Numbered from the stretch's first letter, positions 43,102 through 53,237 are shown. The stretch: 64,000 nt of DNA from Massilia norwichensis (GCF_024753245.1 NZ_JANUGX010000001.1:186001-250000), one strand, 5' to 3'. Notes: a model not told the origin generated them from the sequence alone. Numbers and translations are program-made.

Positions 43102-45153
43102 ATGCACACGATGGAACAGGACCCCTACCTCTGGCTCGAGGAAGTCGCCTCGGAACAGGCGCTCGGCTGGGTCGGCGAACGCAACGCCGAAACCGAGGCC
43201 GAACTGACGGCGGCGCCGGGCTACGCGGCGCTGCGCGCACGCCTCAAGACCATCCTCGATTCGAAGGACCGCATCCCCTACGTGGGCCTGTACCAGGGCC
43301 GCTACTACAACTTCTGGCGCGACGCCGACCACGAGCGCGGCATCTGGCGCCGCACCATGCTGGAGGAATACCGCAAGCCGGCGCCGCAATGGGAAACGGT
43401 GCTCGACCTCGACCGGCTGGCGTTCGAGGAGAACGAGAACTGGGTCTGGGCCGGGGCTTCTTTCCTCAAGCCGCAGGGTGGACGCTGCCTGGTCTCGCTC
43501 TCGCGCGGCGGCGGCGATGCCCACGTGGTGCGCGAATTCGACCTCGAACGCCTGGCCTTCGTCGCCGACGGCTTCATCCTGCCCGAAGCGAAAGGTGGCG
43601 CCAGCTGGATCGACCGCGACAGCGTGTTCGTGGCCACCGACTTCGGCCCCGGCTCGATGACCAGTTCCGGCTATCCGCGCGTGGTCAAGGAATGGCGGCG
43701 CGGCACGCCGCTGCCTGACGCGCGCCCGGTGTACGAAGCGAACGAAGACGATCTCTCGGCGTCGGCCTGGTTCGACTACACGCCCGGCCACGAGCGCCAG
43801 TTCGTGCAGCGCCAGATCGGCTTCTACAGCAGCGAACTGTTCGTGCGCGACCCGGCCGGCGGCGCGCTCACCCGGGTCGACAAGCCCGAGGATGCGGACG
43901 CCTTCACGGTACGCGACCAGTTGCTGGTCCAGCTGCGCTCGGATTGGGACCTGGGCGACGCGCGCTGGCCGCAAGGCGCGCTGCTGGCCATCGATTTTGC
44001 GCGCTTCATGGCCGGCGCGCGCGATTTCCAGGCCCTGTTCACGCCCACCGAGGCGACCTCGCTGGACGGCATCGGCGTGACCCGCGATGCGGTCCTGCTG
44101 ACGGTGCTGGACAAGGTCAAGAACCGTATCGTCGAACTGCGCCACGTCGGTGGCGCCTGGGAGCGGCGCGAGGTCGCGGCGCCCGGCATGGGCGCGCTGG
44201 GCGTGTCGGGCGTCGACGAGATCGCATCGAACGACTATTTCCTGACCGTGACCGATTTCCTGACTCCGAGCACGCTCTACCTGGCGCACAGCGGCAGCGA
44301 CGAGCGCGAGCTGCTGAAGGCGATGCCGGCGTTTTTCGACGCCAGCCCCTACACGGTCGGCCAGTTCGAGGCGGTATCGAAAGACGGCGCCCGCATCCCC
44401 TGCTTCGTGGTGATGCGCAAGGACACGCCGATGGACGGCACGAATCCAACCCTGCTGTACGGCTACGGCGGCTTCGAGGTCTCGCTCACGCCCTTCTACA
44501 GCGGTGTCACCGGCGAAGCCTGGCTGGCGCGCGGCGGCGTCTACGTGCTGGCCAACATCCGCGGCGGCGGCGAGTTCGGCCCGCGCTGGCACCAGGCCGC
44601 GCTCAAACACCTGCGCCAGAACGCCTTCGACGATTTCCTGGCCGTGGCCGAAGACCTCGTCGCCCGCCGGCTCACCAGCCCCGAGCACCTGGGCATCATG
44701 GGCGGCAGCAATGGCGGCCTGCTGGTCGGCGCCGCGCTGACCCAGCGTCCGGAGCTGTTCGGCGCCGTGGTCTGCCAGGCGCCGCTGCTCGACATGCGCC
44801 GCTACCACCAGCTGCTGGCGGGCGCTTCCTGGATGGGCGAATACGGCGATCCCGACGATCCGGAAGAATGGGCGTATATCGCCAGGTACTCGCCCTACCA
44901 TCAGGTGTCCCGGGGCCGGCGCTATCCGCGTGTGCTGTTCACGACCTCGACCCGCGACGACCGCGTCCATCCGGGCCACGCGCGCAAGATGGCGGCCCTG
45001 ATGCGGGCCCAGGAACACGCCGTGCTGTACTGGGAAAACACCGAGGGCGGGCACGCCGGCGCGGCCAACAATGAGCAGACTGCGACCATGTGGGCCTTGA
45101 CCTATACGTTCCTCTGGCAAGAACTAACCCGGAAATCAAGCCCGAAATCATAA
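43102..45153 (+). CDS. Prolyl oligopeptidase family serine peptidase (S9)
   Basis: A 683-residue S9A peptidase with an N-terminal beta-propeller (residues ~60-390) and a C-terminal alpha/beta-hydrolase domain. Catalytic Ser lies in GGSNGGLL near residue 535, Asp in TSTRDDRVHPGH near 618, and His in EGGHAG near 652. It cleaves short peptides after proline, or related residues, in the cytoplasm; no signal peptide is seen. AAGGAAAG precedes the ATG. It is divergent from the CHASE kinase across about 90 bases. Confidence 0.92.
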   Translation: MHTMEQDPYLWLEEVASEQALGWVGERNAETEAELTAAPGYAALRARLKTILDSKDRIPYVGLYQGRYYNFWRDADHERGIWRRTMLEEYRKPAPQWETVLDLDRLAFEENENWVWAGASFLKPQGGRCLVSLSRGGGDAHVVREFDLERLAFVADGFILPEAKGGASWIDRDSVFVATDFGPGSMTSSGYPRVVKEWRRGTPLPDARPVYEANEDDLSASAWFDYTPGHERQFVQRQIGFYSSELFVRDPAGGALTRVDKPEDADAFTVRDQLLVQLRSDWDLGDARWPQGALLAIDFARFMAGARDFQALFTPTEATSLDGIGVTRDAVLLTVLDKVKNRIVELRHVGGAWERREVAAPGMGALGVSGVDEIASNDYFLTVTDFLTPSTLYLAHSGSDERELLKAMPAFFDASPYTVGQFEAVSKDGARIPCFVVMRKDTPMDGTNPTLLYGYGGFEVSLTPFYSGVTGEAWLARGGVYVLANIRGGGEFGPRWHQAALKHLRQNAFDDFLAVAEDLVARRLTSPEHLGIMGGSNGGLLVGAALTQRPELFGAVVCQAPLLDMRRYHQLLAGASWMGEYGDPDDPEEWAYIARYSPYHQVSRGRRYPRVLFTTSTRDDRVHPGHARKMAALMRAQEHAVLYWENTEGGHAGAANNEQTATMWALTYTFLWQELTRKSSPKS

Positions 45154-45205
45154 GGTTTGCGTTAGCTCAAGTAGCGTAACAACACTCTCCTCCTCTCTAG
45201 GGGCA

Positions 45206-45217
45206 TTCCTGCAGGAA
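45206..45217. promoter_or_regulatory. Perfect palindrome TTCCTGCAGGAA
   Basis: A 12-base perfect palindrome about 90 bases before the small HTH gene and 53 bases after the prolyl oligopeptidase stop. It may be an operator, possibly for the HTH protein itself or the nearby LuxR regulator; this is a guess from position. Confidence 0.35.
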
Positions 45218-45306
45218 CTATCAGTATTGCTAGGTCGCCGAATGAATGATGCATGGAATACTTGTCTTCCACACATCTTTACAACCCTTTCTAAGGAGGA
45301 GCGGCG

Positions 45307-45576
45307 ATGGCCAATGATTTCGTTACCGAAGCAAGCCTGCGGGAGCCCGAGGCGGTCAATGCAAAATTCCAGGCAGCGCTGGCTCCAACCGTCAGCGAAC
45401 TGAAGAAGTACCGCATCAGCAAACGGGAAAGTCAGGAGAAATTCTGGGGACGCTTCGGCGTGACGCAATCGAGCGGCAGCCGTTTCGAGACGGGCCTGGC
45501 GATTCCGGCCCCGGTTGCCCTGCTGCTCAAACTCTATGTGAACGGCAAACTCAACGATGGTGATCTTCTGGGGTAA
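45307..45576 (+). CDS. Small XRE-like helix-turn-helix protein
   Basis: An 89-residue protein with a helix-turn-helix in the second half (SKRESQEKFWGRFGVTQSSGSRFETG near residues 37-63), followed by a leucine-rich helix that may dimerise. It is probably a DNA-binding regulator. An excellent AAGGAGGAG precedes the ATG, implying high expression. Its last 26 bases overlap the end of the convergent LuxR gene. Target genes are unknown; the LuxR and kinase genes are the obvious candidates. Confidence 0.75.
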   Translation: MANDFVTEASLREPEAVNAKFQAALAPTVSELKKYRISKRESQEKFWGRFGVTQSSGSRFETGLAIPAPVALLLKLYVNGKLNDGDLLG

Positions 45577-46297
45577 TCAAGCCCAGCGAGATCGCGCGCA
45601 CGACCGCCTGCTGCCGGGTGTTGACGTTGAATTTCTGGCGAATATTGCCCATATGAAAATTCACCGTCGCCTCGGAGCAGCCGGTAATCTTTGAAATCTC
45701 CCAAGAAGATTTCCCCACCATCACCCAGTTCAGCACCTCGAGCTCACGCGGCGTCAGCCGTGGCGCAGCTTCGTGGGTGGCCGGCGGGCAGAACCGCACG
45801 CCCGAGGCAAAGACATGGTCGCGCACCAGCGCCAGTTCGGGCAGCAGCGCAGCGACCTCCCTTGCGAAATCCGATTTGAAAGCCGACTGCGCCGCGTCGG
45901 GATCGCAGGCGAAGCTGAGCATGCCGAACTCGCCGTTCGGCCCGTGAACCGGAAAACTCACCCCGGCGCGGATGCCGTGCACGCATCCATCGTCATACAT
46001 GGCGCGCTGCGCCGGGCTGCGGAAGGTGTCGGCCTGCCACACCAGCGGCAAGGTGCTCGACAGGCAGTGGCTGACCAGCGGGTCGACATAGGCCAGGCGC
46101 TCCGCTTCATAACGATCCCGCCACTGGCGCGGATAATTCGTCTGGAAGAAAGCGTGCTCGAGACGCGCATGGCGCGAACCGGACATCGCAAACAGGACTT
46201 TATCGAAACCGTAGTGGCGCCCCAGGGAAAACAGCGCTTCTCCCCAGCTCGACGCCGTGTCGCAATGCATCAGCTCGTCTAGTTCGACGGTCATCAT
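45551..46297 (-). CDS. LuxR-family regulator with AHL-binding domain (LuxR solo)
   Basis: A 248-residue quorum-sensing-type regulator. The autoinducer domain (residues ~20-165) keeps the spaced residues that hold acyl-homoserine lactone: Trp and Tyr in QWRDRYE, Asp-Pro in YVDPLV, Trp in LPLVWQ and Gly in GIRAGVSF. The C-terminal GerE helix-turn-helix (TPRELEVLNWVMVGKSSWEI) is complete. No luxI synthase lies in the window, so it is a solo. The ATG at 46297 is chosen; an ATG at 46294 and an upstream start at 46375 are possible. It is divergent from the HAMP-repeat kinase. Confidence 0.9.
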   Translation of the reverse strand: MMTVELDELMHCDTASSWGEALFSLGRHYGFDKVLFAMSGSRHARLEHAFFQTNYPRQWRDRYEAERLAYVDPLVSHCLSSTLPLVWQADTFRSPAQRAMYDDGCVHGIRAGVSFPVHGPNGEFGMLSFACDPDAAQSAFKSDFAREVAALLPELALVRDHVFASGVRFCPPATHEAAPRLTPRELEVLNWVMVGKSSWEISKITGCSEATVNFHMGNIRQKFNVNTRQQAVVRAISLGLITPEDHHR

Positions 46298-46684
46298 GGT
46301 AACCCCGCGCTGTTGATGGTGTAACAACCTGTTCCGTAACATCCGTATGCTAGTTGAGTTGTAACCAAAAAGCACGGGAAATTATTCTTTTAGCCATCTT
46401 TGCGGTCGACAAAATGAACAAATAGTTGTCGCCTTGCTACAACAACGTCTTTACAGTCGCGCCAATCGTGCGCCGCCTGTTTAACTGATCAGCTATCCTC
46501 GCGCGAATTGTCTAACGCAAATTGCAAGAATGCAAGTTTATGGCGGCCATGTAACACAGTTGTCTATATTGCTCTGCTGGTGCTTGACTTGACCATACAC
46601 AAGAGTATCTTTACGTCTTTCTAAGATTTAACAAAAACCTCTCTGCCCGCTCTACTCCTTCTCTACCTCGAGGAACCCTGGCCA
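46298..46684. promoter_or_regulatory. AT-rich divergent regulatory region, luxR / HAMP-repeat kinase
   Basis: A 387-base gap, notably AT-rich for this genome. It holds the kinase promoter candidate TTGACT-N16-TATCTT (46584-46611) about 75 bases before the kinase ATG. A 19-base dyad GTTGT-N9-ACAAC (46425-46443) sits mid-gap, and related words GTAACAAC, GTTGTAAC and TGTAACAC recur at about 46320, 46360 and 46551. These may be binding sites for the adjacent LuxR or HTH proteins. No small gene was seen. Confidence 0.45.
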
Positions 46685-49600
46685 ATGAATAACATGACTG
46701 ACATGGCTGAACAGCTGGATGTCAAGCTGCTGCTGTCGACGCTGATGGCGCTGAAAAAAGGCGACTTCTCGGTGCGCATGCCCTCCGACTGGACCGGCGT
46801 CTCCGGCAAGATCGCCGATACCCTGAACGACATCATCGAAACCAAACAGAAAATGGTCGAGACGGTGACGGAGGTGTCGCGCGTCGTCGGCCGCGAAGGC
46901 CACCTGACCCAGCGCGCGGACGTGCCGGGCGTGGTCGGCGGCTGGTCGACCATCATCAGCTCGGTCAACACCCTGATCGACGACCTGGTGCGCCCAACCA
47001 CCGAAATGGCGCGCGTCATCGGCGCGGTGGCAAAAGGCGACCTGTCGCAGACCATGGCGCTCGAGGTGGACGGCCACCCGCTGAAGGGCCAGTACCTGCG
47101 CGCGGCAACCACTGCGAACACGATGGTGGAACAGCTGTCCTCCTTCTCCTCCGAGGTGACGCGCGTGGCGCGCGAGGTGGGTACCGAGGGCAAGCTGGGC
47201 GGCCAGGCCTATGTGCCGGGCGTCGCGGGTACCTGGAAGGACTTGACCGACTCGGTGAACTCGATGGCGGGTAACCTGACTTCGCAGGTGCGTAACATTG
47301 CGGAGGTGACCACTGCGGTGGCAAACGGCGACTTGTCCAAGAAGATTACCGTGGACGTGCGCGGCGAGATTCTGCAGTTGAAGGACACCATCAACGTCAT
47401 GGTGGACCAGCTGCGTTCCTTCGCTTCCGAGGTGACCCGGGTGGCGCGCGAGGTGGGTACCGAGGGCAAGCTGGGCGGCCAGGCTTACGTGCCGGGCGTC
47501 GGCGGCACCTGGAAGGACTTGACCGACAACGTGAACTTCATGGCCTCCAACCTGACCGGTCAGGTGCGTAACATCGCGGCGGTGACGACCGCGGTGGCGA
47601 ACGGCGACCTGTCCAAGAAGATCACCGTGGACGTGAAGGGCGAGATTCTCGAACTGAAGAACACGATCAACGTGATGGTGGACCAGCTGTCCTCCTTCGC
47701 GTCCGAGGTGACGCGCGTCGCGCGTGAGGTGGGTACCGAGGGCAAGCTGGGCGGCCAGGCGCAGGTGAAGGGCGTCGCGGGTACCTGGAAGGACTTGACC
47801 GACTCGGTGAACTCGATGGCGGGCAACCTGACCGGCCAGGTGCGTAACATCGCCGACGTGACCACCGCGGTGGCGAACGGCGACCTGTCCAAGAAGATTA
47901 CCGTGGACGTGAAGGGCGAGATTCTGGAGCTGAAGAACACCATCAACGTGATGGTCGACCAGCTGAACTCCTTCGCCTCCGAGGTGACCCGTGTGGCGCG
48001 CGAGGTGGGTACCGAGGGCCGTCTGGGCGGCCAGGCGAACGTGCCTGGCGTGGCCGGCACCTGGAAGGACTTGACCGACGGCGTGAACTCGATGGCGGGT
48101 AACCTGACCGGCCAGGTGCGTAACATCGCGGACGTGACGACTGCGGTGGCGAACGGCGACCTGTCCAAGAAGATTACCGTGGACGTGAAGGGCGAGATTC
48201 TCGAACTGAAGAACACGATTAACGTGATGGTGGACCAGCTGTCCTCCTTCGCCTCCGAGGTGACGCGCGTCGCCCGTGAAGTGGGTACCGAGGGTAAGCT
48301 GGGCGGCCAGGCCTATGTGCCGGGCGTCGGCGGTACCTGGAAGGACTTGACCGACAACGTGAACTTCATGGCCTCGAACCTGACCGGCCAGGTGCGTAAC
48401 ATCGCGGCGGTGACGACCGCGGTGGCGCGCGGCGACCTGTCCAAGAAGATCACGGTGGACGTGAAGGGCGAGATTCTGGAACTGAAGGACACGATCAACG
48501 TGATGGTGGACCAGCTGTCTTCGTTCGCCTCCGAGGTGACGCGCGTCGCACGTGAGGTGGGTACCGAGGGCAAGCTGGGCGGCCAGGCGAACGTGTCCGG
48601 TGTGGCAGGTACCTGGAAGGACTTGACCGAGAACGTGAACCAGCTGGCGGCAAACCTGACCAACCAGATGCGGGCGATCGGCGAGGTGGCGACGGCGGTG
48701 ACGCGCGGCGACCTTTCGCGTTCGATTCAGGTGGAAGCGCGTGGCGAGATGTCCTACCTGAAGGACAACATCAACGAGATGATCCGTAACCTGAAGGAGA
48801 CCACGCAGAAGAACGCGCAGCAGGACTGGCTGAAGACCAACCTGGCGCGCTTCACCCGACTGCTGCAGGGCCAGCGCGACCTCCAGGCCGTGACCAAGCT
48901 GATCCTGTCGGAACTGGCGCCGCTGATTACCGCCCACCACGGCGTGTTCTACATGATGGACTCGGAGGGCAACGACGCGCGCCTGCGCCTGATCGCCTCC
49001 TACGGCTACCGTTCCAGCCGCAAGCTGCCGACCTCCTTCCTGCCGGGCGAAGGCCTGGTGGGCCAGTGCGCGCTGGAGAAGACCCGCATCTGGCTGACCG
49101 ACGTCCCGCGCGACTACATCCAGGTGTCGTCCGGTCTGGGCGCGGCGCCGCCGACCAATATCGTGGTGCTGCCTATCCTGTTCGAACAGCAGGTCAAGGC
49201 AGTCATCGAGATCGCGTCGCTGGACCGCTTCACCGAGACCCACCTGTCCTTCCTCGACCAGCTGATGGAATCGATCGGCGTGGTGCTGAACACCATCGAG
49301 GCGAACAGCCGTACCGAATCGCTGCTGACCCAGTCGCAGTCGCTGGCGCAGGAACTGCAGCAGACCAACCAGGAACTGGCGGAAAAGGCACGCCTGCTGT
49401 CCGAGCAGAACATCGAGGTGGAACGCAAGAACCGCGAGGTGGAACAGGCCAAGCTGGCGCTGGAAGAAAAGGCGACCCAGCTGGCGCTGTCTTCGAAGTA
49501 CAAGTCCGAGTTCCTGGCGAATATGTCGCACGAACTGCGGACGCCTTTGAACTCGCTGCTGATCCTGGCGCAGCAGCTCTCGGATAACCCCGAGGGCAAC

Positions 49601-51613
49601 CTGTCGAACAAGCAGGTGGAATTTGCGAAGACCATCCACGGCTCCGGCTCCGACCTGCTGACCCTGATTAACGACATTCTGGACCTGTCGAAGATCGAAT
49701 CCGGTACCGTCACGCTGGACGTGTCCGAGTACCGCTTCTCGGCCCTGCGCAACTACGTGGACCGCACCTTCCGCCACATGGCCGAAGCCAAGCATCTCGG
49801 CTTCCAGGTCGACCTGGCGGACAACCTGCCGACCGCGCTGATGACCGACACCACGCGCCTGCAGCAGGTTCTCAAGAACCTGCTCTCGAACGCGTTCAAG
49901 TTCACCAGCCACGGCCAGGTCGCGCTGAACATCAGCCTGGTGACCAGCGGCTGGACCGCCGACCACCCGCACCTGCTGCACGCGGATGCGGTGCTGGCCT
50001 TCTCGGTCAGCGATACCGGCGTCGGCATCCCGTCCGACAAGCTGCAGCTGATCTTCGAAGCCTTCCAGCAGGCCGACGGCTCGACCGCCCGCAAATACGG
50101 CGGCACCGGCCTGGGCCTGTCGATCTCGCGCGAACTGGCGCGTCTGCTGGGGGGCGAGATCCGCGTCGAATCGACGGTCAACGTCGGCTCGACCTTCACG
50201 CTCTACCTGCCGTACAACCGCGCCGGCTTCATCAACTACGAACAGACCCGCCAGCCGCAGCCGGCGCGCCTGGCGCCGCCGCAGCAGCCCGCACCGCTGC
50301 CGGCCCCGGCCCCGGCCATGCTGCTGGAGGTATCGACCGATACCGCCACCGCGGTCGGCACCGCCGTCGCTGTGCCGGACCCGAGCACCGGCCTGGTCGA
50401 GTACGCGAGCATGCTGGACGACCGCGGCCTGATCGTGCCGGGCGACCCTTCGGTGCTGATCGTCGAGGATGACGAGCGCTTCGCCAAGACCCTGCTCGAC
50501 TTCGCCCGCGAGAAGAACTTCAAGGGCATCGTGACCCACCGCGGCGACTCGGCGCTGTCGCTGGCGCGCGACTTCCAGCCGGCCGCGATCCTGCTCGACA
50601 TCGACCTGCCGGACATCGACGGCCTGACCGTGCTGGAGCGCCTGAAGCGCGATCCGGGCACCCGCCACATCCCGGTGCACGTGCTGTCGGCGATGCGCGA
50701 GCGCGAGCGCGCGCTGCGCCAGGGCGCGATCAGCTACATCAACAAGCCGGTCAGCCGCGACATGCTGAATGAAGAATTCACGCGCATCCAGAAGTTCCTG
50801 ATGGGCGGCAAACGTTCGCTGCTGGTGGTCGAGGACGACATGGCCCAGCGCGAATCGATCATCTCGCTGATCGGCGACTCCGACGTGCGCATCGTGACGG
50901 TGGAAACCGGTGCCGCGGCGATGCAGGCGCTGGCCGAATCGCACTTCGACTGCATGGTGCTGGACCTGACCCTGCCGGACATCTCCGGCTTCGACCTGCT
51001 CGACCAGATCGGCAAGCAGCCGGCCCTGCGCGACCTGCCGATCGTGATCTACACGGCCGCGGAACTGGGCCGCAAGGAAGTCACGAAGCTCAAGCGCTAC
51101 GCCAAGACCATCGTGATGAAAGACGCCCGCTCGCCGGAACGCCTGCTGGACGAGACCGCGCTGTTCCTGCACCGCTCGCACGCCAGCCTGCCGGATACGC
51201 AGCGCCGGATCCTCGAACAGATCCAGGCACTCGATTCCGGCCTGGCCGGCCGCAAGGTGCTGATCGTCGACGATGATCTGCGCAACATCTTCGCGCTGTC
51301 CTCGCTGCTGGAGCGCCAGCAGATGCAGGTCCTGTTTGCCGAGAACGGCCGCGACGGCATCGAGGTGCTGGAGAAGGACCCGAGCATCGAGATCGTCCTG
51401 ATGGACATCATGATGCCGGAGATGGACGGCTACGACACGATGCGGGCGATCCGCCGCATCCCGAAGTTCAAGTCGCTGCCGATCATCACCCTGACCGCGA
51501 AAGCGATGAAGGGCGACCGCGACAAGTGCATCGCCGCCGGCGCCTCGGACTACATCACCAAGCCGGTGGATGTGGCCCAGCTGCTGTCGATGATGCGCGT
51601 GTGGTTGCATTGA
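46685..51613 (+). CDS. Cytosolic HAMP-repeat hybrid histidine kinase (group III/Nik1-like)
   Basis: A 1642-residue kinase with no membrane segment. Residues ~1-730 are tandem HAMP domains, including six near-identical 92-residue units starting with [18 protein letters not shown] domain (~735-868), a coiled coil (~870-930), HisKA ([14 protein letters not shown], His near 945), HATPase (~1050-1180; GGTGLGLSI) and three receivers (~1255, ~1377, ~1522 onward; the third with [11 protein letters not shown]) follow. The layout resembles fungal group III osmosensing kinases, whose HAMP ladder acts as the sensor. It forms an operon with the CheR-like gene ten bases downstream. The stimulus is unknown. 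Confidence 0.93.
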   Translation: MNNMTDMAEQLDVKLLLSTLMALKKGDFSVRMPSDWTGVSGKIADTLNDIIETKQKMVETVTEVSRVVGREGHLTQRADVPGVVGGWSTIISSVNTLIDDLVRPTTEMARVIGAVAKGDLSQTMALEVDGHPLKGQYLRAATTANTMVEQLSSFSSEVTRVAREVGTEGKLGGQAYVPGVAGTWKDLTDSVNSMAGNLTSQVRNIAEVTTAVANGDLSKKITVDVRGEILQLKDTINVMVDQLRSFASEVTRVAREVGTEGKLGGQAYVPGVGGTWKDLTDNVNFMASNLTGQVRNIAAVTTAVANGDLSKKITVDVKGEILELKNTINVMVDQLSSFASEVTRVAREVGTEGKLGGQAQVKGVAGTWKDLTDSVNSMAGNLTGQVRNIADVTTAVANGDLSKKITVDVKGEILELKNTINVMVDQLNSFASEVTRVAREVGTEGRLGGQANVPGVAGTWKDLTDGVNSMAGNLTGQVRNIADVTTAVANGDLSKKITVDVKGEILELKNTINVMVDQLSSFASEVTRVAREVGTEGKLGGQAYVPGVGGTWKDLTDNVNFMASNLTGQVRNIAAVTTAVARGDLSKKITVDVKGEILELKDTINVMVDQLSSFASEVTRVAREVGTEGKLGGQANVSGVAGTWKDLTENVNQLAANLTNQMRAIGEVATAVTRGDLSRSIQVEARGEMSYLKDNINEMIRNLKETTQKNAQQDWLKTNLARFTRLLQGQRDLQAVTKLILSELAPLITAHHGVFYMMDSEGNDARLRLIASYGYRSSRKLPTSFLPGEGLVGQCALEKTRIWLTDVPRDYIQVSSGLGAAPPTNIVVLPILFEQQVKAVIEIASLDRFTETHLSFLDQLMESIGVVLNTIEANSRTESLLTQSQSLAQELQQTNQELAEKARLLSEQNIEVERKNREVEQAKLALEEKATQLALSSKYKSEFLANMSHELRTPLNSLLILAQQLSDNPEGNLSNKQVEFAKTIHGSGSDLLTLINDILDLSKIESGTVTLDVSEYRFSALRNYVDRTFRHMAEAKHLGFQVDLADNLPTALMTDTTRLQQVLKNLLSNAFKFTSHGQVALNISLVTSGWTADHPHLLHADAVLAFSVSDTGVGIPSDKLQLIFEAFQQADGSTARKYGGTGLGLSISRELARLLGGEIRVESTVNVGSTFTLYLPYNRAGFINYEQTRQPQPARLAPPQQPAPLPAPAPAMLLEVSTDTATAVGTAVAVPDPSTGLVEYASMLDDRGLIVPGDPSVLIVEDDERFAKTLLDFAREKNFKGIVTHRGDSALSLARDFQPAAILLDIDLPDIDGLTVLERLKRDPGTRHIPVHVLSAMRERERALRQGAISYINKPVSRDMLNEEFTRIQKFLMGGKRSLLVVEDDMAQRESIISLIGDSDVRIVTVETGAAAMQALAESHFDCMVLDLTLPDISGFDLLDQIGKQPALRDLPIVIYTAAELGRKEVTKLKRYAKTIVMKDARSPERLLDETALFLHRSHASLPDTQRRILEQIQALDSGLAGRKVLIVDDDLRNIFALSSLLERQQMQVLFAENGRDGIEVLEKDPSIEIVLMDIMMPEMDGYDTMRAIRRIPKFKSLPIITLTAKAMKGDRDKCIAAGASDYITKPVDVAQLLSMMRVWLH
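47140..48795 (+). repeat. Six 276-base tandem repeats inside the HAMP-repeat kinase
   Basis: Units begin near 47140, 47416, 47692, 47968, 48244 and 48520. They are almost identical in DNA as well as protein (GAGGTGGGTACCGAGGG, ACCTGGAAGGACTTGACCGA and GGCGACCTGTCCAAGAAGAT recur), which points to recent expansion or gene conversion. Unit 6 drifts after its first half into a divergent last HAMP. Confidence 0.92.
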
Positions 51614-51623
51614 GGAGGTTGAT

Positions 51624-52478
51624 ATGAACGCGTGGACCGGACTGGCCGCCGGGCTCGCGATCGAGGAGCTGGAAACGGAGCTGCTGCTGGAAGCGATCTT
51701 CCAGCGTTTCGGCTACGACTTCCGCGCCTACGATCGCGCGGCGCTGCGGACCAGGCTGACCCAGGCCATGCGCGATGGCGGTGCGGCCACGCTGTCCGGG
51801 CTGCAGGAGCAGGCGCTGCACGACACCAGGGCGGCATCGAGGCTGCTGCGCACGCTGTCGGTGGCACCTGCCCCGCTGTTCGACTGCGTCGGCCATGCAG
51901 CAAGGCTGCGCGCGGTGCTGGCGCCGTCCTTGCGCGGCTGGCCCATCCCGCGGGTCTGGCTGGCCGAATGCGCCGGCGTGGGCGAAGCGTGGACGCTGGC
52001 GATCGTGCTGGCCGAGGAAGGCGTGCTGGGAAAACTCGACATCCATGCCACCCTCGCCAACGAGGAGATGGTGGCGGCGATGCAGGATGCCTGCCTGCCG
52101 CTGGCCGAGGTCGAAGGAGCGCAGCAGCGCCATCTCGACAGCGGCGGACGCGGCAGGCTGCTGGACTTCTTCGAGATCGAGGATGGCGAGGACGGCCAAT
52201 GCGCGCGCCTGCGCGCCGACCTGCGCCGCCGCATCACCTGGTCGCAGTACAGCCTGGTGACGGACGCCTCGTTCAACGAGTTCCAGGCGATCCTGTGCTG
52301 CCATGCGCTGAGCGACTTCGGACCGGTGCTGCGCCAGCGCGTGCTGCGCCTGTTCCACGACAGCCTGGCGCGTTTCGGCGTGCTGTGCCTGGACCAGCCG
52401 ATGTCGGTGGCGGATGCCCATGCCAACACCTACCAGGCGATCGAAGGCGATCGCCCGTGGTACAAGCGGGTCGGTTGA
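51624..52478 (+). CDS. Degenerate CheR-like methyltransferase
   Basis: A 284-residue protein with the CheR layout: an N-terminal helical domain (IFQRFGYDFRAYDRAALRTRL) and a SAM-type Rossmann domain. The usual CSTGEEPYS motif is replaced by ECAGVGEAWTL, and the FCRNVLIYF strand by LCCHALSDF, so SAM binding or receptor methylation may be altered or lost. GGAGG precedes the ATG, ten bases after the kinase stop, so they form an operon. It may methylate the kinase or serve as a binding partner; both are inference. Confidence 0.72.
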   Translation: MNAWTGLAAGLAIEELETELLLEAIFQRFGYDFRAYDRAALRTRLTQAMRDGGAATLSGLQEQALHDTRAASRLLRTLSVAPAPLFDCVGHAARLRAVLAPSLRGWPIPRVWLAECAGVGEAWTLAIVLAEEGVLGKLDIHATLANEEMVAAMQDACLPLAEVEGAQQRHLDSGGRGRLLDFFEIEDGEDGQCARLRADLRRRITWSQYSLVTDASFNEFQAILCCHALSDFGPVLRQRVLRLFHDSLARFGVLCLDQPMSVADAHANTYQAIEGDRPWYKRVG

Positions 52479-52486
52479 TTTATTGC

Positions 52487-52613
52487 CGTCATTCCCGCGA
52501 AGGCGGGAATCCATGCTGAGGTGCAGGACTCGGTATGCCTGAATTAACGCGTCAACGCCAAACTACGTGACGTCGGCGCCTCAGTATGGGTTCCCGCTTT
52601 CGCGGGAACGACG
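52487..52613. repeat. REP-type inverted pair between CheR-like and GST genes
   Basis: CGTCATTCCCGCGAAGGCGGGAATCCATGCTGAGG (52487-52521) is mirrored by CCTCAGTATGGGTTCCCGCTTTCGCGGGAACGACG ending at 52613. Each arm has its own hairpin, and the arms pair with each other. It fills the gap between two convergent genes, a common place for REP/BIME units, and may end transcription from both sides. Confidence 0.85.
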
Positions 52614-53237
52614 TTATATGGCCTGCGCGCTCGGCCGCTCGGCCATCCGGTCGCGCCATGCCTGCAGGTGGCCCAAGCCCTCCTCGCCCGGCCGGAACTT
52701 CATCAGGCCGCGCGCGAATTCCAGCGCGCAGAAAGCCGTGATGTCGGCGATCGTGAAACGGTCGCCGGCCACGTATTGCTGGCCTGCCAGCACGCCGTCC
52801 AGCCAGCGCGCCGTGTCGCGCATCTTTTGCCCCTGCGCCGCGCCGAAGTCGGCGAACTGCGGCTGCTCCAGCGGCGCCAGGCCCGGGTGCGTGTGGCGAA
52901 TGCAGTTGGCGATCTTCAGGAACAGCTGCAGCTCGGCGCGGCGGTCGGCCATCTCGATGAAGGCGCGCTCCTCGAAGCCCGCCCCCATCAGGTTCGGCTC
53001 CGGATACAGACCCTCCAGGTAGGTACAGATCGCGCGCGTCTCCGCCAGTTGCCGGCCATCGTCCAGTTCCAGCACCGGGATCTGCGCCATCGGGTTCATG
53101 CCGGTGAATTCCTCGCGCCTGTGCTCGCCCTTGAACAGGTCGACGGGAACCAGCTCGATGCCGGTGATGCCCTTCTCGGCGATGAACATGAGCACGCGGC
53201 GCGGATTCGGGGTGCGGTGGCTGGTGTAAAGCTTCAT
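52614..53237 (-). CDS. Glutathione S-transferase
   Basis: A 207-residue GST with an N-terminal thioredoxin fold (MKLYTSHRTPNPRRVLMF; cis-Pro in QIPVLEL near residue 55; EDGRQLAETRAI-type gamma-glutamyl site with Glu-Thr) and an all-helical C-terminal domain with the FTIADITAF capping box near residue 160. It conjugates or reduces small electrophiles using glutathione. The ATG at 53237 follows GGAGGAGAC. It is divergent from the aminopeptidase gene. An open frame continues far upstream on this strand, but only the GST part is meaningful. Confidence 0.9.
   Translation of the reverse strand: MKLYTSHRTPNPRRVLMFIAEKGITGIELVPVDLFKGEHRREEFTGMNPMAQIPVLELDDGRQLAETRAICTYLEGLYPEPNLMGAGFEERAFIEMADRRAELQLFLKIANCIRHTHPGLAPLEQPQFADFGAAQGQKMRDTARWLDGVLAGQQYVAGDRFTIADITAFCALEFARGLMKFRPGEEGLGHLQAWRDRMAERPSAQAI

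Noticed and set aside
47140..48795. CRISPR array or satellite from the regular repeats.
   Set aside because: Units are 276 bases without unique spacers and are translated in frame as HAMP domains.
46652..51610. A 1652-codon stop-free frame antisense to the HAMP-repeat kinase.
   Set aside because: Its repeats mirror the kinase repeats, residue use is biased to His/Val/Arg/Gln and no domain is seen. It is explained by codon bias in the kinase.
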